A stretch of DNA of 33,456 bases. Origin: Selaginella moellendorffii. Taxonomy: Eukaryota > Streptophyta > Lycopodiopsida > Selaginellales > Selaginellaceae. Shown piece by piece: positions 21,503-30,520 of the stretch. Within the stretch, counting starts at the first letter, position 1. Every line of letters begins with the position of its first letter. The notes under the pieces were generated by a model. That model did not search any database, had not been told where the DNA came from, and saw only the letters and a program-made list of their open reading frames with translations. The DNA lies in contig NW_003314264.1 of assembly GCF_000143415.4 (NCBI RefSeq), forward strand, positions 1,017,174 to 1,050,629. Direction: 5' to 3'. The position numbers and the translations under genes are program-made.

Positions 21503-21664
21503 TATAGCGCACCTTATCTCTCTCCCCTTAAGCCAATTAGAAAAGGGGCAATTGCTTGATGAGAGAGCCCTTAGTGGCTATTTTATCCCTATTTATCTCC
21601 CAAGGTTCCAAGGATCCACGGTGACAGTATATCCAAATCTCATCCCATGATCACATGCGCTACA
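21503..21664 (-). repeat. TRIM LTR, right copy (5' LTR in element sense)
   Basis: 162 bp. The inner end is TATAGCGCA on the plus strand instead of TGTAGCGCA, a single transition. Otherwise it is near-identical to the left copy. Confidence 0.85.
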
Positions 21665-21764
21665 ATAGCACATTTAGATTGATAAATATATGGCATAATT
21701 CCAAATCTAACCATAATTCCACAAAGTTATTTACTAAGCCACCTTTGACTTGCAGTTGTGAGTT

Positions 21765-22225
21765 TCAAGTGCACGCCACAACAAAGCTATAGCACTGACT
21801 GGTGTGCCTTGGGTGGTGTGCCATTTTGGTTATGGCTTTAAGAATTTCAACATAGACTATATACACAATGTAAAAGTGTTGATCATGTGGTGTAAGATTG
21901 CCTTGAAGGGGGGTTGCGAGCACTTGAACATGAAGTTGTTCAAGTGATCTGCACCTTGACAGAGCAACATAAATTTGACCATGTGTGAAAACAAGTTGGG
22001 GGAGGTAAATGCCAACACAGTTGAAAGTTTGGCCTTGGGCTTTAGAAATAGTTAAGCAATAACCCAAACAAACTGGGAATTGTCTTCAGGACATCTTGAA
22101 AGGGATTTTAACATCAGAAGGTGTAAGGGTAATACATAAAATAAAAACTCACAATCCCTTGAATTGTCTTGTGATAATTTCACAATCTAAAACGTTTCAA
22201 GATGCTTGCTTGAGAATGAGGCAAG
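21765..22225 (-). pseudogene. Helitron helicase, C-terminal motifs
   Basis: Open segment 22067-21765 reads GYCLTISKAQGQTFNCVGIY followed by FTHGQIYVALSRCRSLEQLH, matching the last conserved helicase motifs of PIF1/Helitron proteins. Upstream of it, a RQFPV-like stretch and stops fill 22070-22225, up to the chromovirus target duplication. It continues the helicase piece on the other side of the chromovirus. Confidence 0.8.
22221..22225. repeat. Chromovirus target duplication, left copy
   Basis: GCAAG directly before the 5' LTR; the identical GCAAG follows the 3' LTR. Confidence 0.9.
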
Positions 22226-22272
22226 TGTCAGGAATCCCCCAATTCTTGCCAGATTTCTGACCTGCAGACCAC

Positions 22273-22370
22273 ATTCCTGACTCTCGAGACACTTCCCTAT
22301 TCCTGACTCTCGAGATACTTCCCTATTCCTGACTCTCGAGACACTTTCCGATTCCTGAGTCTCGAGCCAT
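22273..22370 (+). repeat. 26-bp tandem repeats in the LTR U3
   Basis: Units start at 22273, 22299, 22325 and 22351 (the last only 20 bp before a fifth partial at 22371). Each begins ATTCCTGACTCTCGAGA and includes the palindrome CTCGAG. The same block is in the 3' LTR. Position upstream of the TATA box suggests an enhancer array. Confidence 0.85.
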
Positions 22371-22459
22371 ATTCCTGATGATGATGTGGCCCCTCCTTGA
22401 CCTCAGCTATATTTAGGCCGTCCTCGATCCAAGAGTGGTGGAGCTTCATCAACCTATAG

Positions 22460-22467
22460 TATATATA
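22460..22467 (+). promoter_or_regulatory. LTR TATA box
   Basis: TATATATA, preceded by CTATAG. Transcription would be expected to start about 30 bp downstream, near 22490, which coincides with the primer-complementary segment. Confidence 0.6.
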
Positions 22468-22489
22468 GGTTAGCCTTGTTCCATTTCTC

Positions 22490-22504
22490 CACAATCTGAA
22501 TCAA
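22490..22504 (+). other. Self-primer segment (predicted RNA 5' end)
   Basis: CACAATCTGAATCAA is the exact reverse complement of the 15 bases at 22598-22612 just inside the LTR. It lies 30 bp after the first T of the TATA box. The same 15 bases are in the 3' LTR at 27248-27262. Confidence 0.7.
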
Positions 22505-22597
22505 CACCAGTCTAAGGCCTCTTCTTTGTTCCCACTAGCTTTTTCTCTTTGTCTTTTTGCATTTTCCAGTCTTGATCTTGTCAGGGGTCTTGACAGT

Positions 22598-22612
22598 TTG
22601 ATTCAGATTGTG
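22598..22612 (+). other. Self-priming primer binding site
   Basis: TTGATTCAGATTGTG, two bases after the 5' LTR, exactly where a PBS must be. It does not resemble the tRNA-Met site used by typical plant elements, but pairs perfectly with 22490-22504. Confidence 0.7.
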
Positions 22613-22694
22613 ATTTTTCATTTTTTGATTTAGCTCGTTTTGATTGTTTGATTACCTTTGCCTTTTTTTCCCCCTTTTTTCTTTCTTCTTGCCA

Positions 22695-25600
22695 ATGGAG
22701 TCTCCAAGCCATCCTGATTTCTTTGCTGAAGTCCTTGCAAAAATCCAGTCAGAGAATACCGAGCTGAAGGCGACCCTTCTTCGCATGCAGCAGGAGCTTG
22801 CTTCACTTTCGGCTCAAGGATCCAGCAAAGTTCCTGAACCGAAGGTGAGCTTCCCGGTGAAATTTTCAGGCAAGCATTTGGAGCTTCGCGGATTCCTGAA
22901 CCAGATGGAGTTGATCTTCGCATTTCAACATCGGCGGTACCCTACTCTCGAGTCTCAAATTGGTGTGATTGGGACGTTGCTCGAAGGTGCAGCTTTGTCA
23001 TGGTTTTCTCCTCTTCTGGAGAAGAGCATGAAAGGGGTCGTGGTTCCAGAGGTGATGGATCTTCAATTGTTCAAAGAGAAGCTCGAAGCATGTTTTGGCG
23101 AGACGGATCGGGTTCGGGCTGCTACCACAAAGATGAGACGTCTCTCCCAGGGGTCTCGTCCTGCCTCGATCTACACTGCAGAGTTCCAACTCCTTGCTTT
23201 GGACACTTAGTGGGATGAGCGGGCCCTGATTGACCAATTTCATTTCGGCCTCAACAACGGTGTCAAGGATTTGTTGCTCACCATGGAGGATCCCAAGGAC
23301 CTGTCGGATGCCATCAACAAAGCTGTTCGATGTGACAATCGTCTCTTTGAACATCGTCAGGAAAGTTGCCGCGCCGCTGTTTTTCCGTCCCAGACTCAGG
23401 AATCCCAGCTTGAGTCTTCGGGGCATACTCCTGAACCTACTGCTACCTGACATCACGTTCCTCTTTCTCCTACCATACGGGATTTGAGGGTTGAAGGCAT
23501 CGGCGAGCATTTTGTGTCTCCATCTTCTGGACTTAGGGAAACGTTGCCCGTTCAAGTACACATCGGGTCCACCGTCACCGATATCGCCTTCAACATCATC
23601 AACAGCAAGTCCTCCTTTGTGGTGCTTGGTCTTCTTTGGTTTCAACTACATCAGCCTCAGATCTGTTGGAAGGAATTACAGCTCATCTCTCCCACGGCTT
23701 CCCCTGCTGTTCATCGAGTCCGAATCAGGAAAAGTTCCCTAAACTTGAATCGGGGTTTTGTTCTTGACTCTATAAATTTTTCACCCTCTTCTTTTTCCTC
23801 TCTTCCATCTTACACTGGACCGTATCCTCGTCTCATCAGTCCACTTAGTCATACACCTCCTCCTATCTCCACAATCACTATGAAAGAACTCCATGAAGAA
23901 CCTCTTTTTCTTTTTGCTTTGCATGTTTCTCCTGTCAGTCTTCCTGAGAAGTATCATGATTTTGGGGATGTGTTTGACAAGAAAAAAGCTAGTGTACTGC
24001 CTGTTCATCAGCCTTATGATTGTCCCATTGATTTATAGGAAGGAGCGTCACCTTCGTGGGGGCCTATCTACGGGTTATCCCCGTCCGAGCTTAAGGCCCT
24101 CAAAGAGTACGTGGATGAGAACCTTGCCTCGGGGTACATTCAGCATTCGCAGTCCCCTGCTGGAGCGCCTGTCTTCTTTGTCAAGAAGAAGGATGGGAGC
24201 TTGCGGCTAGTCATCGACTACCGATGTTTGAACAAGGTGACTGTTTGGAACCGTTATCCGCTGCCCCTGATCTCGGACCTGTTGGAACGCCTCAGTGGTG
24301 CCCGCTTCTTCACCAAGATCAACCTCCGTGGAGCATACAACCTGATCCGGATCCGGCCTGGTGATGAATGGAAGACTGCATTCCGAACCCGCTATGGCCA
24401 CTTCGAGTACACTGTCATGCCATTTGGCTTGACAAATGCTCCAGCAGTTTTCCAACACATGGCGAACGACGTCTTTCGGGAGTTTCTTGATCAGATGGTG
24501 ATCGTCTACCTCGATGACATCCTCATCTACTCAAAAACTCAGGAGGAGCATGACGAACATGTATGCAAGGTGCTAGCGAAGCTGCGAGAACACGGCCTAT
24601 ACGCGAAGCTTGAGAAATGTTCCTTTGATCAGCAGTCTGTGGAGTTCCTTGGGTACATTGTCACTCATGAAGGTATCATGATGGATCCTACCAAAGTCAA
24701 GACTATTCTCGAATGGGAGCCTCCACAATCAATGTCGGACGTTCAGGTTTTCCTTGGCTTTGCCAACTTCTACCGCAAATTCATTGATCACTACTCTGAC
24801 ATTGTCCTTCCTCTCACACATCTCACTCGCAAGGATGTTCCCTTCTCTTGGTCTGCTGCTGCCCAGCAGGCTTTCGACACACTCAAGGCAGCCTTCAGTT
24901 CTGCTCCTGTCTTGATCCATGCTGATTCCTCACAACCTTTCTTCATCGAGGCTGATGCCTCTAACTTTGCCATTGGTGCTGTGCTGTCTCAACTCGGAGC
25001 GGATCACGAACTTCATCCGGTCGCTTTCCATTCTCGGAAATTCCAGCCTGTGGAGATCAATTACGAAATCCACGACAAGGAGCTCCTTGCCATCGTGGAT
25101 TCCTTTGGAGAGTGACGCCGTTTCTTGGAGGGGGCGAGCCATCAAACAACAGTCTGGACGGATCACAAAAATCTCGAGTACTTTGCCACTTCCCAAGTTT
25201 TAAGCCGTCGTCAAGCAAGGTGGGCACAATTCCTAAGTCAGTTTGACTTTGTTATCAAGTACAGACCTGGAAAGTTTCAAGGCCTTCCTGATGCTCTTTC
25301 AAGGCGCTCCTATCTCAGTCTCAGGCCTGGTAATCCTGCCTTCAATCAACAGGATCAAGTTATCCTCGGTCCTGATCGGCTTCAAGTTATGGCAATTTCC
25401 CTAGCCCCTCAGGACTCCTCCTTGATGGATGCAATCAGAAACGATCTTCAATCCGATGATCTCGCTAGCGACATTTTCCCCCATCTTCAAGCTGGACACC
25501 CAGTGACTCCCGATTGCCGGCGATTTGACGAGTTCGAGTTCTTAGATGGCTTATTGTACCGTGGGGAGCAGCTTTACGTTCCTGAAGGTGATGTTCGAAG

Positions 25601-26972
25601 GTTGGTCCTGATGGCGTGCCACGATAGCCCGACTGCTGGTCACTTCGGCATTGCAAAACCCTATGAGCTAGTTGCACGGGACTTTTGGTGGCCTCACATG
25701 GACGACTACATCAAAGCTTTTGTTACCTCCTGTGACACTTGTGCCCGGAATAAGGTACCTCGCCATCTTCCTTCAGGTTTGCTTCGTTCCCTTCCGGTCC
25801 CTTCAGGTCCTTAGGAATCCATCTCCATGGATTTCTTGAGTGATCTTCCGAGTTCTGGAGGCTTCAACAACATTTTAGTCGTGGTGGATCGCTTCACAAA
25901 GATGGCGCACTTCTTGCCATGTACCAAGGAGTTTTCGGGCGAGGACATGGCAAAACTGGTATTCAGGGAAATTTTCTGACTTCATGGGATTCCTACAGAT
26001 GTGGTTTCGGATCGAGGGCCTCAGTTCATCTCTCACATCTGGCAACGGTTTTTGCAGCTGATTGGAGTGAAGGCCAACCTCTCTTCGGCATATCATCCTC
26101 AAACTGATGGGCAGTCCGAGCGAACGATTCAGACGTTGGAACAATTCTTGAGGTGCTTCATCAACTATCATCAGGATAACTAGTTCAATATCCTTCCCCT
26201 TGCTGAGTTCTCTTATAACAACTCTGTTCACTCCTCTCTTTGAGTTTCCCCCTTCTTTGCGAACTCTGGCCGAAATCCTCGATTCAATCTCTCACTTCCT
26301 TCTCCATCTGAATCCTCTCGTTCAAATCCCCGCTCTGAAGCATTTATCTCCAACCTCCAGGAAATCCACAACTCCATCTCCTTCCACCTCCATCGTGCTC
26401 AGGAATCTCATAAAACATTTGCCAATGTCCATCGTCAGGATTGTCCCCCTTACAATATCGGGGATAAAGTCTGGCTCCTCAGGCGAAATATCTCCACCAC
26501 CAGGCCCTGTCCAAAACTCGATTTCAAATGCCTTGGTCCTTTCCCTATCACTGCCATCATTAATCCTGTCACTTATCGCCTTGCACTTCCCTCCTCATAT
26601 CAAATTCACCCCGTTTTTCACTCCTCTCTCCTTGAGCCTTATATTCCCAGTCCTATTCCAAATCGGGTCATTCCTCCGCCTCCACCAGTGCAGCTCGAGG
26701 ATGGGTCTGAGTACGAGGTTCAGGACATCCTTGATTCCAAGATTTCACGGTCTAAACTCTACTATCTGGTGGACTGGAAGGGTTACGGACCTGAGGAACG
26801 CACTTGGGAACCTGCGGACAACCTGATTCATTCTTCTGACCTTGTTCAGGATTTCTACCGCCGCTATCCTTCTCGTCCCAGTCCTCATTCTTTTTCTCCA
26901 TCTTCCATCCCTCGCCGCTCATCTCATCCTCCTCTTCGTTCTCGTTCACATCCTCGTTCCAGTCATTCTTGA
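22695..26972 (+). pseudogene. Chromovirus gag-pol, one frame with eight in-frame stops
   Basis: Starts at ATG 22695 (GCCAATGG context) and stays in one frame for 1426 codons. Order: Gag with N-terminal coiled coil (about 10-35), protease C-terminal remnant only, RT with YLDD (605-608), RNase H (ADAS, Asp 754), integrase HHCC (CHDSPTAGHFG, CDTCARNK) and D1065, D1106, E1142 (D,D35E spacing), a GPY segment (LGPFPITAI), and a chromodomain (about 1339-1392: YLVDWKGYGPEERTWEP). Stops: TAG 23208, TGA 23448, TAG 24036, TGA 25113, TAG 25812, TGA 25977, TAG 26181, TGA 26241. At least five are explained by single C:G to T:A changes in conserved Gln, Arg or Trp codons. RT motif A reads FTKINLRGAY with Asn 543 in place of the catalytic Asp. 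No CCHC zinc knuckle and no D(S/T)GA motif were found. Non-functional. Confidence 0.92.
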
Positions 26973-26983
26973 GGAGGGGGTGC
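26971..26983 (+). other. Chromovirus polypurine tract
   Basis: GAGGAGGGGGTGC directly before the 3' LTR, overlapping the final stop of gag-pol (TGA at 26970-26972). Confidence 0.85.
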
Positions 26984-27353
26984 TGTCAGGAATCCCCCAA
27001 TTCTTGCCATATTCCTGACCTGCAGACCACATTCCTGACTCTCGAGACACTTCCCTATTCCTGACTCTCGAGATACTTCCCTATTCCTGACTCTCGAGAC
27101 ACTTTCCGATTCCTAAGTCTCGAGCCATATTCCTGATGATGATGTGGCACCTCCTCGACCTCAGCTATATTTAGGCCGTCCTCGATCCAAGAGTGGTGGA
27201 GCTTCATCAACCTATAGTATATATAGGTTAGCCTTGTTCCATTTCTCCACAATCTGAATCAACGCCAGTCTAAGGCTTCTTCTTTGTTCCCACTAGCTTT
27301 TTCTCTTTGTCTTTTTGCATTTTCCAGTCTTGATCTTGTCAGGGGTCTTGACA
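26984..27353 (+). repeat. Chromovirus 3' LTR
   Basis: 370 bp, same length as the 5' LTR with seven substitutions by eye and no indels. Carries the same 26-bp repeats (from 27031), TATA box (27218-27225) and primer segment (27248-27262). Confidence 0.95.
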
Positions 27354-27358
27354 GCAAG
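27354..27358. repeat. Chromovirus target duplication, right copy
   Basis: GCAAG, identical to 22221-22225. Confidence 0.9.
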
Positions 27359-28800
27359 TGCCATTGCATAAACCAATTTGTGGAGATATATTCCTAAGAA
27401 GAATCAAAATCACATTCTGTTTTAGAATTAATTTGTGTGGTGGTAATCCCGATGGGGTGATTGAATTTAAGAATTCAATTGGGAACTCTTTATGGTGACC
27501 TGAGTCAACCGGATCAATGCTCAAGTAAACATATGGATCATTTGGTATCATCAATGGTTCATTATTTATTTTGAATGTGTTGTCATTAAGTGGGGTGAAA
27601 ATAACCTTTGATGCAACTGTATAAGTGTTTATAATATCATCAGTATTTGAGAAAACAAAGTTTACAACAAGTGTAAAAATAGATAATGCATGTGGTATTT
27701 TGATAATATCTAGTGGGAGACATAGCAACTGCAAACTACTATCACCATTGCCAAGTTTAAGAAGCCATTCAGAAAAACAAAGATTGCTTGAATGCATGTT
27801 CTTTGTTAGTGTTAGTGTTGTAAAGAGTGACTATAGTCTATTCATTTTGACTGAGCTTAAAATAATAAAAGTTCTATGGCCATAGGAAACAATAGGAAGG
27901 GTTTGATGAAAGTCACCATTTGTAATCACTGCAACACCTCCAAAATGGTTTAAAATTACATTTAAGATGCTTTAAACATTTATCAACCATAGAGAAAGCA
28001 TGTGTGTGGACCATATTAATTTCATCCCATATGAGAACATTTGATTGTTTAAGTTTTTCCAGCATCACTATTAATTGTTAAAGCAGAAATAGAAGTTTCA
28101 TTTAAAGGAACAGGAAGTTCAAAAGTTGTATGTGCCGTTTGACCATATTTTAGCAAAATGCTTGCAATCCCAGTTCATACCATACTGATTACTTTTTTAA
28201 AAAAAAATTGTAATGCTGTAATGATGGTATTAAGTAGAAAAGTTTTCCCAATACCACCAGATCCATCAATAAAAAAACATAGTCAATGGCATTTATAATA
28301 AGTTCAAAAATATAATGTTGTTTATAACTAAATTGATTTATGTTTGTATTGATTTTGTCTTGTGATGGATTAGGGATCTCTATATTAAGCATGTGTCTGA
28401 TAATAGGAGTAAGAGTTGGGAGTGGTAAACCAAAATCACAATTAAATTTCTTGTGTAGTTGGAATTTTGAGTTAATATTGACTAAAGCAATATTAAAATA
28501 GTTTATATCATTTCTAGCATAATCCTTAGACATATCAATTTTGAATTGATCCCATAATAAATTTGGATATTTTCGTAAATAATAGAAACAAATAAAAATA
28601 AATAACTGTCTTAATTGGGATGGCATTTTAAAAGTAGAAGCTTCTTGCATGCAATGTTGCCATTCTGAATCATCTACTAAAAGTCCCATTGCCATAGCTG
28701 CTTGTTTGAAAGAGGAGAAAATAACACCTTCGATAGTACATATATCCTCAAATGATATAGCAGCTTTTTTATGGAGTAATATAAGCCACAAGTAGTACAA
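27354..28800 (-). pseudogene. Helitron helicase, N-terminal and central motifs
   Basis: On the minus strand 28800-28190 reads AISFEDICTIEGVIFSSFKQ to DDSEWQHCMQEASTFKMPSQ, the conserved run-up to the helicase domain. Walker A GSGGIGKT is encoded at 28264-28241, out of frame with the preceding part because of an indel in the A7 run at 28271-28277. Walker B NVLIWDEINM lies near 28044-28015. A PFGGVAV-like stretch follows near 27955-27920 across frameshifts. The open segment 27797-27354 reads FSEWLLKLGNGDSSLQL, then EFLNSITPSGLPPHKLILKQ and GLCNGTC, where the chromovirus interrupts it. The reading then resumes at 22225. Confidence 0.8.
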
Positions 28801-30190
28801 CTCACTATTAGAAGGAGATATAGAATATATTCTTGGTATGAGTTTAGCTTTTTGCTAGCGTAATTGCCATTTATGAGAGGATTTGTTATATGTGTAATAT
28901 AACAAAATTTGAGCATACATGTATTGCCTTGCATTAGTATCTTGCATGTTTAAATTGAACCATTGTGTAAGCATTTTTCCATTTTAAATGGCTCTTTCTA
29001 GTGCTTCTTGTTTATGACCTGGTTTGAAATAAACGTTTTGAAAATTAGGTAAATGAACTAGAAGGCATATAATAGTTAGTGATTTATCATACATAAAACT
29101 TAAATATATGCCACATGGCTTTGAGAGCAGAAATATATCAAGCATTGACAAAACTTGAGATTTTGTCCCAATTTAAAGTCCTTCATTCTTCAAATGTAAT
29201 TAGAAATTCTAATGTTGCACAGTCATAACCTTTGTATACATATTGAAATAAATATTTAATACTTTTAATAAAAGTGCAGATCTTTACATTTATATGTGTT
29301 TTATATTTCTTACAAAGGTATTTATTATAAGGAACAACCCATCTATTGTCAATAGTACAACAACTTTTTGTGAAAGTGTGTTATGATCCGGCACAAAAAG
29401 ACAGAGATCTAGTCACTCTAGACTATGCTATGCCACCTCTTGAGGTTCTTCACCACCCAACCACCCCCGAGCTACCTCAAAAGCTCCACTGCGCCGCTGC
29501 TCCACTATGAGCCCTAGGGTAGGTTAGTCCCTTACCCTAACATGCCTTAATATACCCTTGAGCCTCCCTTTGACCAATGTTGACCACGTAGTCAAAGTTG
29601 GCGCCTAACAAAGTGCATTTGTTATTGGGTCGATAGTAATTAGTATAACCATCAACACAATAAATGGTTTTAACATTAAATTCTTTTAGATAATTCTTAG
29701 AGAATTTGTTATTTTCTATACAACGGCTTCTAGGATTTAAATTACCATATGAACCATATATCATATGATTTATAATTATGTTATGCAATTCTGGTTTTAG
29801 CAGTGGGTGTGGCAATTGTGTGGTGACAAATTCATTAACTAAGTCATGGATTTTTATCTTGTCTTTGCTTGATAACATTGCAAAGAAATGACAATGAGGC
29901 AAACCTCTTTTCTAGAATTCAATAGCAAAAACTTATGTGATGCTGTTTATGTAGGAATTCTTTAAGTTTTAAGTTGAAAACTCTTGAAATAAGATCAGGT
30001 TGATCCTCAAGTGATTCATTTAGCTGTAAGTTTTGTATAATTTCAGGCCATTTTGGGTTGTATGTAAATGTAATAAATAAGTTTTCCAAAAATGTGTGAC
30101 AATAGCAATAGCATCTTAATAATGTTGTTGCATTGCTCGTGGGCTACCAAGAAATGTAAAAGGCAAAATTATAACTTTGGGTAACTTTTC
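28801..30190 (-). pseudogene. Helitron Rep (HUH nuclease) relic
   Basis: From 30190 down the minus strand: VILPFTFLGSPRAMQQHY, LFITFTYNPKWPEIIQN, QPDLISRVFNLKLKEFLH, then KRGLPHCHFFAMLSSKDKIK, where HCH is the HUH metal-binding motif (near 29910-29880). ELHNIIINHMIYGSYGNLNP and NNKCTL follow up to 29616. A solo LTR interrupts here; beyond it DNRWVVPYNKYLCKKYKTHI and YLFQYVYKGYDCATLEF continue (29360-29200). One stop precedes KRGLPH. The remainder to 28800 is poorly preserved. Confidence 0.85.
29375..29615. mobile_element. Solo LTR with 5-bp target duplication
   Basis: 231 bp (29380-29610) beginning TGTTATGATCCGG and ending GGCGCCTAACA, with inverted ends TGTTA/TAACA and perfect AAGTG duplications at 29375-29379 and 29611-29615. 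It interrupts the Helitron Rep frame between NNKCTL and DNRWVVPYN. It is markedly more GC-rich than its surroundings. It shows no similarity by eye to the other LTRs in the window. A solo LTR arises by recombination between the two LTRs of a full element. Confidence 0.85.
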
Positions 30191-30520
30191 CTCAATCAAG
30201 TTTGCATAACCAATCCCTTGTGGTTTCTAGGCTCGAAGCAAGAACGTTGCATGCCTCAATAGCAGTAGACACTATGCAGGAAACACCTTGCGAGCAAGCA
30301 CCCAAGCACTTGATGTTCTGCAATTGGTACAACCAACAGTCCCGCGAGACACACGCCAGTCAATAGATTTTCTAAACTTTGAAGTAGAGACATCAACTCC
30401 AATACCATCCCATCCACAGCTCCTGACTGCATTTGAGCAAGCAGAGTGCCGCCTAACATTGTATACACTACAACATATGTGGAACCTCTAGCATGTTTCA
30501 TTCTCCTCGCCTTCCTTGAA
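30191..30520. other. No gene recognised upstream of Helitron Rep
   Basis: Overlapping short ORFs on both strands (30256-30609 minus, 30288-30491 plus) show no motif I recognise. The Helitron 5' end and its N-terminal domain should lie in or beyond this stretch but are not identifiable. Confidence 0.35.

Larger units (their letters stand above)
20991..21664 (-). mobile_element. TRIM (terminal-repeat retrotransposon in miniature)
   Basis: A 674-bp element with two 162-bp direct repeats flanking a 350-bp interior without coding sequence. Each LTR begins TGTAGCGCA and ends TGCGCTACA on the minus strand, a perfect 9-bp inverted terminus (one base changed at the inner end of the right copy). On the minus strand the right LTR is followed, after GT, by the primer site TGGTATCGGAGC, and the left LTR is preceded by the polypurine tract AAGGGGGGGTGAG. 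All hallmarks of an LTR retrotransposon are present without gag or pol, so it must be mobilised in trans. Flanking 5-mers ACAAC and ATAGC are not a perfect target duplication. Confidence 0.85.
22226..22595 (+). repeat. Chromovirus 5' LTR
   Basis: 370 bp, TGTCAGGAATCC...CTTGACA. It contains a 26-bp tandem repeat block, a TATATATA box and the primer-complementary segment. Its last 17 bp start TGTCAGG and end TGACA, a miniature echo of the LTR termini (22579-22595). Confidence 0.95.
22226..27353 (+). mobile_element. Ty3/gypsy chromovirus with self-priming signature
   Basis: A complete 5128-bp element: two 370-bp LTRs (TGTCA...TGACA), perfect GCAAG target duplications, a polypurine tract, and one gag-pol frame ending in a chromodomain. 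The LTRs differ at 7 positions by eye (about 1.9%), so insertion is fairly recent compared with the Helitron host. No tRNA primer site follows the 5' LTR; a 15-nt self-complement to the predicted RNA 5' end does. The coding frame has eight stops, so this copy cannot be autonomous. The chromodomain after integrase and the single fused frame place it with chromoviruses; kinship to Tf1/sushi/Tcn1-like lineages is inferred. Confidence 0.9.
21765..30190 (-). mobile_element. Helitron Rep/helicase relic, split by two later insertions
   Basis: Minus-strand pieces in the right order encode a Rep (HUH) nuclease region followed by a PIF1-type helicase, the diagnostic protein of rolling-circle Helitrons. 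A chromovirus (22226-27353) sits inside the helicase and a solo LTR (29380-29610) inside Rep, each with a 5-bp target duplication. Without them about 3 kb of coding relic remain. The relic is AT-rich with many frameshifts and stops, clearly older than its insertions. The N-terminal Helitron-like domain upstream of Rep and both transposon termini (5' TC, 3' CTRR with hairpin) were not identified. Confidence 0.85.

Noticed and set aside
22998-23645. 215 aa minus-strand ORF over the gag region
   Set aside because: It is antisense to a clear gag-pol frame and shows no recognisable domain.
22695-26972. Stops in the chromovirus frame being corrected by U-to-C RNA editing
   Set aside because: Several stops replace Trp (TGG), which U-to-C editing cannot restore, and such editing is known from organelles, not nuclear transposons.
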